Assembly: GCA_003260075.1 (NCBI GenBank)
Contig: QLIY01000082.1
Location: 1 to 64,000, forward strand
Length of the DNA stretch: 64,000 nucleotides
Direction: 5' to 3'
Source: Phallusia mammillata
Taxonomy: Eukaryota; Chordata; Ascidiacea; Phlebobranchia; Ascidiidae
Shown: one piece after another, positions 29,701 to 38,238 of the stretch
How positions within the stretch are numbered: position 1 is the first letter of the stretch
Layout of the letters: each line of letters begins with the position of its first letter
The notes under the pieces: generated by a model
Databases searched by the model: none
What the model was told of the DNA's origin: nothing
Seen by the model: only the letters and a program-made list of their open reading frames with translations
Translations under genes and position numbers: made by a program

Positions 29701-29882
29701 TAAAAAAGATTACCTTGTTTTGGAGGAATAAACATCGCCAAAAAAGAATAATAACGCCTTGATCCTTCGTTTAGACTTGCTATGGTAAACAAACAATTGC
29801 AGAAAAAGTAGATTGGAAGAGATTTAAATTTCCAACACCATCTTTTCCAGCACCTGTTACTCGTCTTGACCGCAACTGCCAT
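23768..29882 (-). CDS. Predicted 241-aa type II single-pass membrane protein, family unknown
   Basis: Six exons with fully compatible phases: 29882-29854 (ATG, MAVAVKTSN), 29779-29714 (SKSKRRIKALLFFFGDVYSS), 29474-29390 (MYSLSQQPDDSKHRELPG), 25305-25120, 24186-24100 and 24040-23768 (stop TAA). The exon lengths total 726 bp, 242 codons including stop. Exon 4 carries the basic segment CKYKVKVV followed by a hydrophobic helix of about 22 residues, then VHCKERNEELEAKC. Positive charge before the helix and no signal peptide suggest N-in topology with a C-terminal ectodomain of about 145 residues having two Cys and an HNGT glycosylation sequon. The proline-rich end is GFGPIPLPLPKHQ. I do not recognise the family. 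The first two exons rest on weaker donors (gtgctg, gtaatc). A Penelope-like element occupies intron 3. The gene diverges from MUS81 across 398 bp. Confidence 0.6.
25421..25638. repeat. Left inverted pLTR of the PLE
   Basis: Begins aatacagtaaaaccgaaag and is the inverse of 27800-28017 with very few differences. It contains the hammerhead-like sequence in minus orientation, the same sense as the reverse transcriptase. Confidence 0.85.
25484..25522 (-). ncRNA. Hammerhead ribozyme-like motif, left pLTR
   Basis: Read on the minus strand: stem I strand AGGAA, core CTGATGA, stem II TGCC-ACATA-GGC, GAAA, a very short stem III (TATATA), then TTCCT closing stem I. All conserved core bases are present. 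PLE terminal repeats are known to carry minimal hammerheads; activity is untested. Confidence 0.7.
25781..27521 (-). CDS. PLE reverse transcriptase with GIY-YIG endonuclease, N terminus lost in gap
   Basis: The frame is open from the N gap to the stop at 25781, about 580 codons. In order: YPLLKTHKL (RT N-terminal conserved KTHK), ADVVALYPSLP (motif A Asp), ITGDNHSVSLAN (motif B), FKRFIDDIIWV (catalytic DD, with FIDD for YxDD), VEFLD, then a Cys-rich linker HPCQHCGLCGHYG and GIYVAKCIKCNACYVGQT with downstream Arg and His, the GIY-YIG nuclease with a Cys-x2-Cys between its two signature halves. That Cys pair plus later His residues matches the CCHH zinc-finger variant described in Neptune/Nematis/Naiad-type PLEs. 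No internal stop or frameshift is seen, so the copy looks young. The true start is inside the gap. Confidence 0.9.
27522..27799. other. Assembly gap (278 N)
   Basis: A run of N replaces the region between the RT N terminus and the right pLTR. The translations spanning it have no meaning. Confidence 0.99.
27800..28017. repeat. Right inverted pLTR of the PLE
   Basis: Starts agacagcgttgacagtttg, directly after the gap, and ends tcggttttactgtatt. It is the inverse of 25421-25638. Confidence 0.85.
27915..27953 (+). ncRNA. Hammerhead ribozyme-like motif, right pLTR
   Basis: Same elements as the left copy but in plus orientation: AGGAA, CTGATGA (27920-27926), stem II with a 5-nt loop, GAAA (27939-27942), TATATA, TTCCT. 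It faces away from the RT frame. Confidence 0.7.
28018..29389. other. Remainder of intron 3 of the membrane-protein gene
   Basis: Holds repeat-like sequence ggttaatccggatcttcgcc (also near 500 and 12995), an AGACTCAAAAATAGTC-type short repeat near 28710-28770, and AT-rich sequence. No exon is supported. Confidence 0.45.
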
Positions 29883-30280
29883 TAACCTTTAAGGGTTCAA
29901 GGGTCAAGACCATATTTGCACTCACCCTATTTATAAACAATTTATATACGACCAAGTTCAATCATTTAAATGTCCATGTAAAGGTTGAGAGTTAAAATCT
30001 TTACAATATTATGAAACGCGCTCTCAGTATTTTTGTCCTCTTAAATCTCTAACAAAACTAAATTTTAGCAATGTTTTGTAAACTTTATGTTTTCTCTCAT
30101 CCAACAGACATTACGCGGGAAAACCCCAACATTTAGTTTGTTATTGTTTCAGAATCAGATAATAGCTTTGCAAACAAAATTTTACAATATTTACGGCTTA
30201 TTTGCTGAAAAATCTGCTGAACCAACTATTTTGTTCAAGAAAATTGTGATTGAAGTGTACCAGATAAATAAACTTAGGTT
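29883..30280. promoter_or_regulatory. Putative bidirectional promoter region
   Basis: 398 bp separate the predicted ATG of the minus-strand membrane protein from the MUS81 ATG. The spacing implies shared regulatory sequence. No specific element was identified with confidence. Confidence 0.35.
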
Positions 30281-32113
30281 ATGCATCCCGTAAAAAAGAA
30301 AAGAAAGATAGACGAGTGTCCTAACCGTTTGTTTCTATCTTACTTAAAAACATGGCGAGATGATGCTGGTGCCGCCGAGAGTAAGGCGTATCACACTTAC
30401 AACAAAGCATTTAAATCAATGCAAAAATATCCGTTGCCTCTACAAAACGGAAAGGAGGCAATTATAATAGAAAACATAGGAGATAAAATTTGTTCAATGC
30501 TCGATTCCAAGTTAAACAAAGATGCACAAGAGAAAGATATGACGCCCAGAGAATTTTTAGAGGAATCAAGAAATGTACATAGCAGTTGGTGGGCCAGTTT
30601 AGAAGAATCAAATAGCAATCTTGCTAAGAAACAAAAGCCTAAAAAAACAAAACCCTCCAGTGCATCGGGGGTCCAGCGAAAATCAAGAGCATATATTCCT
30701 GTAAAAAATTCTGGTGGCTATGCGATAATGGTGGCCTTGTACAAAGACTACACATCAGCAAGCAGCAATGGATACATGAAGAAAGGTGAACTACAAAGAG
30801 CTGCACAACCTTTTTGCACGAAGTCATTTACTGTACCTGACCCTGGGAGTCAGTACACCGCATGGAGTAGTATGGCAACTTTATTAAATAAAGAACTTGT
30901 CAGAAAAAGTGGAAATCCAGCAAGATTTGAGATTACAGAGACTGGCATTGAGTTGGCTGCTAAGCTTGAAGCTGCTGACAATGCTAATGAAAATAAAATA
31001 CAACCGTCTGCAACTGTGCATGACTTGTTTACAAAAGCAAAAACGAACAAAGGTAAAAATGTCTCTCAAATGTCAGATTCTGACGAATGTTCTGAGAAAG
31101 AAAAATGCAAAGTCATTGACCTTACATTAAGCGATGATGATGATTTGTCAGCTGATAAAGAGAATAAACTCCAAAAGGATAAAATTACAAACAAGCCACA
31201 GCTTTTTCAACTGAACCCTAAAGAAAAAATGTCAGACTCTCAAACTTCAGTGAGCGGTAAATCAGAATTTGAGCTTCTACCAGGACAGTATGAAATATTG
31301 CTATGTGTTGATTCTCGTGAAGTAAGTGGTGACAAAAGGAAAAAAGAAATGCGCCGTGAATTACATAAACTCGGTCTTAGCTACGATGAAAGAGTTTTGC
31401 AAATTGGTGACTTTGTATGGATAGCTAAAGAGAAGGAACACTTTCAAATTGGACCTGCTAAAGAATTAGTTCTAGACTATGTTGTGGAGCGGAAATGTAT
31501 GTCTGACCTTGCGCAGTCAATTCGAGATGGGAGATTTCATGAGCAAAAAATTCGTTTAAAACAGTGTGGACTTAAAAGTATAGTTTACTTGGTTGAAGAT
31601 ATGAAACAAATACAACACCAAAGCCTGCCAGAAAAAACTCTACGACAAGCTTTACATAACACAAGAATCACAGATGGAATTTTTGTTAAGTACTGTGAAA
31701 ATATGGCTGGAACGGCTCAATATCTTTCGACAATGACAAGAAAATTGCAAAATCTTTATGAGGGAAAAACTCTTCGTGCATGCGACATTTCAAATAAAAG
31801 CCAATCCACAATAAAATGTGACTTGATTACTTTTCATGATTTCTCTGATGGCAGCATGAAATGTAAAGGCTTGACTATCACTGAAATGTTTATTAAGTTG
31901 TTGATGCAGATCCATGGAATGTCATACGACAAAGCCAAAGCTATAACAATACTTTACCCAACACCAAAAACTTTATTTGATGCTTACCGCAACTGTTTGT
32001 CGTCCAAAGAAAAGGAAGAACTATTGTCAAAAGTTAAAACTGGATTACTGCAAAGAAACATGGGTATCAATTTAAGTCGGTCAGTTTACCATGTTTTTGG
32101 TACAAGCACTTAA
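30281..32113 (+). CDS. MUS81: Crossover junction endonuclease MUS81, intronless
   Basis: A single 610-codon frame starting MHPVKKKRKIDECPNRLF. MUS81 with an EME partner cleaves branched DNA (3' flaps, nicked Holliday junctions, stalled forks) in the nucleus. Visible parts: a basic N terminus with KKKRK; N-terminal helix-hairpin-helix (about residues 10-90); winged-helix region from IPVKNSGGYAIMVAL (about 140-230); an acidic low-complexity linker with VIDLTLSDDDD (from residue 278), a textbook SUMO-interaction motif; ERCC4-type nuclease fold from EILLCVDSRE (about 336) with the metal-binding ERK-x3-D signature at 403-409 (VVERKCMSDL); and a C-terminal helix-hairpin-helix (GMSYDKAKAITILYPTP). 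It is about 60 residues longer than the human protein, mainly in the linker. Every neighbouring gene has several introns but this one has none. The start is the first ATG of the frame. Confidence in identity is high. Confidence 0.95.
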   Translation: MHPVKKKRKIDECPNRLFLSYLKTWRDDAGAAESKAYHTYNKAFKSMQKYPLPLQNGKEAIIIENIGDKICSMLDSKLNKDAQEKDMTPREFLEESRNVHSSWWASLEESNSNLAKKQKPKKTKPSSASGVQRKSRAYIPVKNSGGYAIMVALYKDYTSASSNGYMKKGELQRAAQPFCTKSFTVPDPGSQYTAWSSMATLLNKELVRKSGNPARFEITETGIELAAKLEAADNANENKIQPSATVHDLFTKAKTNKGKNVSQMSDSDECSEKEKCKVIDLTLSDDDDLSADKENKLQKDKITNKPQLFQLNPKEKMSDSQTSVSGKSEFELLPGQYEILLCVDSREVSGDKRKKEMRRELHKLGLSYDERVLQIGDFVWIAKEKEHFQIGPAKELVLDYVVERKCMSDLAQSIRDGRFHEQKIRLKQCGLKSIVYLVEDMKQIQHQSLPEKTLRQALHNTRITDGIFVKYCENMAGTAQYLSTMTRKLQNLYEGKTLRACDISNKSQSTIKCDLITFHDFSDGSMKCKGLTITEMFIKLLMQIHGMSYDKAKAITILYPTPKTLFDAYRNCLSSKEKEELLSKVKTGLLQRNMGINLSRSVYHVFGTST

Positions 32114-32309
32114 ACTGGTTAACAACAATTTTGGCAACAAATATGTCTTTTAAATCCTTCATATGACAATTTCTTTTATCTAACGCCATCCAGGGCAATA
32201 TATAGAACAATGTGACATCAACTGTTGCTACCATGCATATAAAGCAGTTCATCAATAATAGTTGGTTAAATTAAGAGGTTTAGTTTGCTGTTGATATATT
32301 ATATTTTAC

Positions 32310-32315
32310 AATAAA
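32310..32315 (+). terminator. Candidate poly(A) signal for MUS81
   Basis: AATAAA about 197 bases after the MUS81 stop codon. Confidence 0.45.
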
Positions 32316-33294
32316 CTGTCTAGTGGTTTTTCCCTTACTTTTCAAGAAAAACAGTAAAAGACACAAAGTTTTTGTTTATTGATGCAAAAAAATGAAAAAA
32401 AGCAAAAACGGTAGTCAATTTGAAACCTGTCTAGGTATCACATTTAAAAACAAGGTTAAAAATCTTCTTTGTGATCAAACTGATATTCAACATGGAACAG
32501 ACATATTTGACGTACACTGCCTCCAACACCATCAGAATAAATTGCACTTACTCACTCTACACACATTTGCGAAACCATAAACTGGTATGTTTTTCGTTTC
32601 TAGAATATCCCATCACAATGGAATAACAATTTTTTTCATGTTTTTCATTTTAATGAATGTTGTACAACATTAGGGGGTTAACATTTTATGTTACTGAAAG
32701 CAGGTGTGTTATGGCTTAATGCACTTAAGACGTAGATATCTTTAAATTATATGCGACTGCTGGCATAATTGTAAAGTCATGATTAGACATGCAAACTAAT
32801 CACTGAAAAATCGCATGAGACAATTAGTAAATTTGAAATGCGATTAAGCAAAATCATCTGTACAATCGGTTGCAACAAAATGTACACATGTAATACTGAT
32901 CTGGCACAAATATTGTGCATTGTGGACAAAAGAACTGATTCACCACAAATTCACTGCACAATAAAAACAAAATGTGGAAAAAAGAAAAGAGCATTTCATA
33001 ATAAGCCATGCGCACCATACACAAAAACCACGGTATATTTTGTCAGACTATCTTATACCATGTATAGTAGTATAGTGTTGTTTGAAAGCATTTTATGCCT
33101 CAAATATAGTAGGTTCAGTACTGAATTGTGTATTGAGTAACTTGGTTGCATTTACAAAGCTTGGTTTTTGGGGTAGAGACTTTTTGATCATATGAACACA
33201 GTAACGCAACTTTGCTATGTTTATCTGCTTTTAAAACACAAGAAAACAAAAAAATCTTCAAACTCCTCACAGTGAATCCTTTAATGAGTTGGTG
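32316..33294. other. Intergenic sequence between convergent MUS81 and UCP genes
   Basis: AT-rich, with short open frames but no recognisable domain, codon pattern or splice structure. Confidence 0.5.
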
Positions 33295-33300
33295 TTTATT
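33295..33300 (-). terminator. Candidate poly(A) signal for the UCP gene
   Basis: TTTATT on the plus strand is AATAAA on the minus strand, about 190 bases past the UCP stop codon. Confidence 0.4.
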
Positions 33301-33489
33301 TCACGTGGATTGGTGTCGAATTGTTCAGCGCAGAGCACCAGCAGTTGTGAAACTAACCTTCTATCTGGTTTGGGTCTTCGTCCTGTACAAATTATGTTTT
33401 TACAACTGCAATGAGGCCGACTGCAACCAGGCAAAGCAACAAAAGTGGAGTTTCATGCAAAAATGGAAATCTCTGGCGAGCATTCCTGA

Positions 33490-36400
33490 TCACTTGAGGT
33501 CGCTAACGTACGTGTGTTTGGGTTCGTACTGGTGCGACATCTTGCGGCTTAGGATCTTGTACTGCTCGTAAGAGACGAACATGACAATGTTCCAGGATCC
33601 AAGACGCAAATAAGACGGCACGAATCTGAAACGAGATTGTTGTTTTTGTTACATTGAACGAATTTGGTATTAACGCCTTCAATGGGCCTGGCGTAGAATG
33701 ATTTAGAAAGGAGTGTGCCGTGTTCGCTGGCCTGCATAGCCATTGGCGCTTCAGGGCTGATCAGGCTGACCTTTGCTTTAGTGACAAAGAGTTTCGTTTC
33801 AGCCCAATGCTTGTATTGTGTCCAAAATTCTACTTTAGTGGTCAATAACAATGATAGAATGCATTTACAAGTTATAAGAAATGCTCAATAACTAACAGTG
33901 GTATGTTACAACACAGGCAAGCTAAACAACGTATTCTAGCTGCACACAACGGGTGGCACAAAATAAACCAAACCTATGCCCTAAGCAAGTCCTTAAGCTA
34001 ACAACTTAATGTTAACTATACGTTTTAGTGTCAAGCATATTTTTAACCGCAGTAAAGCAAAAGCAAGCATCTCAACTTACCCCTTGTAAAAGGAAAGCAC
34101 CCCTTCATTGAACAACATCGTTTTGGCGCAATGTATCGGCCCACGGTAAGTGTTCATCGGTGAATTCATGTACCGAGTTTTCACTACGTCGATTGGTGAC
34201 GCAATCATAGTTGTGATGAAACCTGAAAAGAAATATATACGTCATTAGTGACGTCAAGGGCTGAAATATTTCAAGGCAGTAACTAGTGGCATAGCTAGAC
34301 CAATAATTTGGGGAACGAAAAACGGAACAATTTGTTGGTCTATCTGTTGGTGTACGTGCAGATTAAAAATCATACGCCAATGGCAGTAACCGAATTTAAC
34401 ATTGGCTTATGCAATATCGCGTTTTAAACCGATAAGCATTTAGTAGAAAGGTTTATAACACTTATAAATACCACCACAAAATCACTACCCAATTTAAATA
34501 ACAATCAGATTAAAGGCACACTGTCTGAAACGAAGCGTATTACGAGCCACAACTGAAAAATTAATGAGAAAATATTGGTTACATAGAGCCAGGTTTATTC
34601 ATCAAAGCAAAAACCAATATTGGATTTCTATCGGATAAAAAGGGCATTGGAACACAAGAGAAATATTGATTGGCGAGCTATAAGCCTGCAACCCCTTAAC
34701 CAGTGCATAAAACGTTCAACGTCTATAACACAAGTCTTTTGAAACAGAGTTTTTATTGTAAACTTTAGTGTCGGATTATTATGTAAGAATGGCATAAAAA
34801 ACTGGTGCTTTTTATTAAAGATGATAATTATATTCGTTACCCTTCTTCTTATTCATATATTCTTGTGAACAATAGTGTTGGTTAACGCTTTTGAGTAACG
34901 ATTCAATTAGGCCACTAAATAAACGGTTGCACACAGTTTTGCTAAACACTACAATAAGCATTGAATTAATACCGAGTCTAAAGCAACCAGTAAGACGCAA
35001 AAAGTGTATTGTCCGGTGAGGTTCGAACCCACGACGCTCCATAAACCTAAGATCGATTTTCAACGCAATACGTTTACAGTTGGCGTTTGAAATGCTTTAA
35101 AGCAGTGGTTCCCAACCTTTTTGTAGTCACGGACCCCTTTTATAAACTTTATCGGTCCGCGGACCCCCAACGTAATTTAGTCTATTTTCGTTTCCTACAT
35201 TTTACGTTATTATACGTTTTTTGGGGGCAGAATTTTATTCAACCTTCAAAGTCCTTTAATCTCAATAAAGTTACTGTAGTGTAGCAGTCAATGCACTAGA
35301 AGGGATAAATTTTCCCTACAATACTTAAAACAAAACACTAAGAATTATATTGTTAATGTCTGTTGTGATGTCACAATGGAGGTAACAATCACAAGTTTTC
35401 CTAATCCAAGGGTTTGATAAACAGTTTGCACTTATATACAGGACTGTAAAAACGGTCTGGGAACTTAAAAATATTGTACTGTTGTTAATACTGCTACAAA
35501 TGTTTGCCTCCACGGACCCCCTGAAACCATCTCACGGACCCCTTGGGGATCCGCGAACCCCAGGTTGGGAACCACTGCTTTAAAGTTTACCTGAGATAAA
35601 CGCCGAAGAAAAATGGCAAATTGGATTATCTCCCATCAACTTGAGGTCCAGTATTGTCTCTTTCACGATATCGTAAGTGACAAGTTCACATACATTGACG
35701 ACTCCCAATCTTGCCATATTCGTTCCCATGCCCTTCCACAGCTCTCTGATGCCACCTACACGACGAAGCTCTCTACAAAAGACAAATTATTTAAATTGTT
35801 TTTCAAATTAAATTTTTCAAATCCAGCTTTTGTGGCTTTTTAGAGCTTTGTTTTGAAGATATGCCTTTATCCTGATAAAGGCGTCTTGTATAGGACGTCG
35901 AAACATCGGTTATTTTAGAATAAAAATCGACTAAAATAGAGCAAAATTAAAACTACTTAATATTTGGTTCAAATATTTATTCTAATTTAGTTTGTGGCAA
36001 ATGCTACAAAATTATTTACAAGTGTATGGTCAAAATAGCCGTTTTATCTCTATGAAAACGTTTTATCATAGAAATAGTAGTTAACATAAGCAAAGTTGAT
36101 CAAAACAAACCTGTAGGCTTGAATGCTGGTTCGGTATTGATGGTCCCCTCGGGGTTTGCGTGCGTCTGCCTGCATTTTGATCTTCACAACTTCTGTTGGT
36201 TGGAACATGGCGACGGCAATACAGGCTGAGGTTGTTCCAGCCAATATGCGCTGGGGAATTTGCTTTCCACCAGGGGTGCCTAGATATAGATGAACAACAA
36301 TAAAAAACTGGTTTGCTTTAAAGCTGCATTTGTGATTTTGCAGAACGTGTATGATTGTTTTTGAATTATTTTGGAGGGCATTATACCCTTTGTTGCTTCG

Positions 36401-37602
36401 TTTTAATTGCAAAAAAAGTAATTCATTCTAAAAAATGTTTCTTAAAAAAGTCTTTTATGTATAACTAAAACGCATTTAACTATAAATATACAAAGGCAGT
36501 CGGCAAAAACGTTACAAAACTATTTGACTACTGCAAAAATTCAACGAAAACTTGTAACCACCAACATGACATTTTATAGCCTTAATTTATTCCTACCTGG
36601 TATTATGCCGTGATAGAACTCCTTTACTGAATCATAAAGCCCGATTCTGACGGCACAAAAGGCCATCTGACGTTGCAAACCAGCACCAAGGCCTCCATAC
36701 AAGCTTCTGAAACCGTTGTTTTTCACTCCATTTACGAGAGTTCGCACCAAACCGGCTGATGCTGCGCTTGTAGTGCTGGCTGATGCTACAGGTACTGCTG
36801 GGCCAAGCGCTATTCGTCTCTTGATTGAACCGATATCAGCAAACTTAGCGTTGTGCATTGGCGTTGGATTTTTCTTTACAATAGCCATGTTCCCGTATTT
36901 CCCGATAGGACCTGGTTTCTTCACTGGAACGACTTTGACCAACTTCTTTTTGCTGGAACTGTTGAGTTTTGTACCGCTGACGGCTCGGTTAATTTGTGGT
37001 TTGCCGCTGGACGAAAGAGTTTTTCCGGCGGTTTTTCGACCTTTTAGGCCTTGTGTTGTCATTGGTGACGCAGGAGGCGGATTTGGAGATCCTTTAGCAA
37101 CGCCTTCGCCTCTAACCTGCAAAAATATCGTCATGTCACAACCAAGTACTTAAATATATGTAGTCAAAGGTTTTACCTATGTAGTCAAAGGTTTGAACGC
37201 ACAAATGTCATCTAACGATTTGAATGAGTACTTATGATACTGTTGAGGCGAAATATATATAACATCTTAAGGACGAATTTCATAAGCTTAAATCAGCAGA
37301 AATAAGGTTCATTATAGTCTTCATCCACCAAGCAGCGAGCTGGTTGATTCTAGTTTTAAGCTTAAAGTATCAACAATTTACAATTTAATCAGAAGATTTT
37401 TAGTTTATTCCACTCTTTGCAACAAACGCAATTAAATCACTTGCTTAGAAAAGGCTAAAAAATATTTTTAAGAACGTTTAAAACTGACCTGAAGCCAAAC
37501 TTTGGCGGTGTCCAAAGGAAAAGTAAAAATATCTGCTGTGCAACCGGCCAAACCGGCGCTTGCAATCTTCATAGGGACTGTGAGTCCATCCGATGACGCC
37601 AT
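33490..37602 (-). CDS. UCP: Mitochondrial uncoupling protein (UCP, SLC25 family) with a large matrix-loop insertion
   Basis: Six exons: 37602-37489, 37116-36597, 36279-36111, 35772-35591, 34222-34081 and 33625-33490, 1,263 bp, 420 residues. UCPs are inner-membrane carriers that leak protons or exchange C4 metabolites. Visible: start [20 protein letters not shown]; first carrier signature [13 protein letters not shown]-specific [20 protein letters not shown]; second repeat with [33 protein letters not shown]; third repeat [12 protein letters not shown]; and the hallmark [18 protein letters not shown] near the end. Exon 2 carries about 122 residues between the first signature and LVRTLVN, where ordinary UCPs have about 30; the extra stretch is Lys/Ser/Pro-rich. 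All exon phases agree through it. It runs divergently from the 38239 gene. Confidence 0.93.
35103..35577. mobile_element. hAT (Buster-type) MITE
   Basis: The ends CAGTGGTTCCCAACC / GGTTGGGAACCACTG have a perfect 8-bp duplication CTTTAAAG (35095-35102, 35578-35585). It is 475 bp and ends only 14 bp from the 3' border of UCP exon 4, in the intron. Confidence 0.92.
35871..35910 (+). ncRNA. Degenerate hammerhead-like remnant from a PLE terminal repeat
   Basis: CTGATAA, an inverted repeat GGCGTC-TTGTATAG-GACGTC and GAAAC resemble PLE hammerheads, but the core CTGATGA has a G to A change that should abolish cleavage. No RT sequence is nearby. Confidence 0.45.
36597..37116 (-). CDS. UCP: UCP exon 2, carrying the unusual insertion
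   Basis: After tttttgcag the frame reads [18 protein letters not shown], then Lys/Ser-rich sequence including [33 protein letters not shown] and an Ala/Ser run, before rejoining family sequence at [20 protein letters not shown]. No stop, no internal GT-AG pair in phase, and normal carrier sequence on both sides support a genuine insertion over an unrecognised intron. Confidence 0.85.
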
Positions 37603-38238
37603 TGTGACGTATTAAAGTGCTTTGTGACGACGAAATAGAATAAGTGCAATTGTGTTTCAGGCAGTTGGTTGTTGGTTGGTTTATGAATAGTAAAATGCCC
37701 ACATATCTTTGGTATTATTCTGTTGTTGAGTTTGTTTTTTACTAAAGTCCTGTTTGTAAGTAGATTGTTCTTGTTGTTGATTAAAGTGTTTTTGATTCGA
37801 GTTTTGGTCTTGGGCGGATTTCTGGTCACAGTTTTCCATAGAAGGCACGTCTTTACGCTTCATAATAGACAGAAAATTAAAGTGAGGCCACCTGCAACAA
37901 AAAACACAACTGTCAATAGCCGATCATTGCAAACAACGTAACATGTAATCCCTTTCAACGTTACTTAAGCAACTCACCAATCACTAGGTGGTCTCACTGA
38001 CACAAAAATTCGTTTTTCTCATACTAAGCGAAAAAACACGGCTACAAAAACCGGGCATTGCTACTTGAGCTGTTATATACTGATTTTTTGATCACTGTAA
38101 ACGATTCTTTATGACATCACAGTGAATATAATAAACCTCTCTATGCCAACTGTCACCAATGCAGAGCAAAACAAGAAACAAACAAACAGCAAAAAACGTT
38201 TGCAAACTTGCAAGTACGGTGAAGATTAAAGACGAAAA
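37603..38238. promoter_or_regulatory. Putative bidirectional promoter between UCP and the 38239 gene
   Basis: The two start codons lie 636 bp apart and diverge. The region contains a CCAAT box (37978) and the 60-codon upstream frame 37681-37863. The transcription starts are not known. Confidence 0.4.
37681..37863 (-). CDS. Possible upstream ORF in the UCP leader
   Basis: A 60-codon Gln/Asn-rich frame beginning MKRKDVPSMENCDQK and ending 78 bases before the UCP ATG on the same strand. If transcribed as part of the UCP leader it would be a uORF; mammalian UCP2 is translationally repressed by one. The sequence could instead be untranscribed promoter. Confidence 0.3.
   Translation of the reverse strand: MKRKDVPSMENCDQKSAQDQNSNQKHFNQQQEQSTYKQDFSKKQTQQQNNTKDMWAFYYS

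Noticed and set aside
33212..33571. 119-codon open frame on the plus strand
   Set aside because: It overlaps the last UCP exon in antisense and shows no domain or splice structure.
34815..35063. 82-codon minus-strand frame in a UCP intron
   Set aside because: It is derived partly from a tRNA-like SINE remnant; no splice or domain support.
36716..37153. 145-codon open frame on the plus strand
   Set aside because: It is the antisense shadow of UCP exon 2, whose minus-strand reading carries clear carrier sequence.
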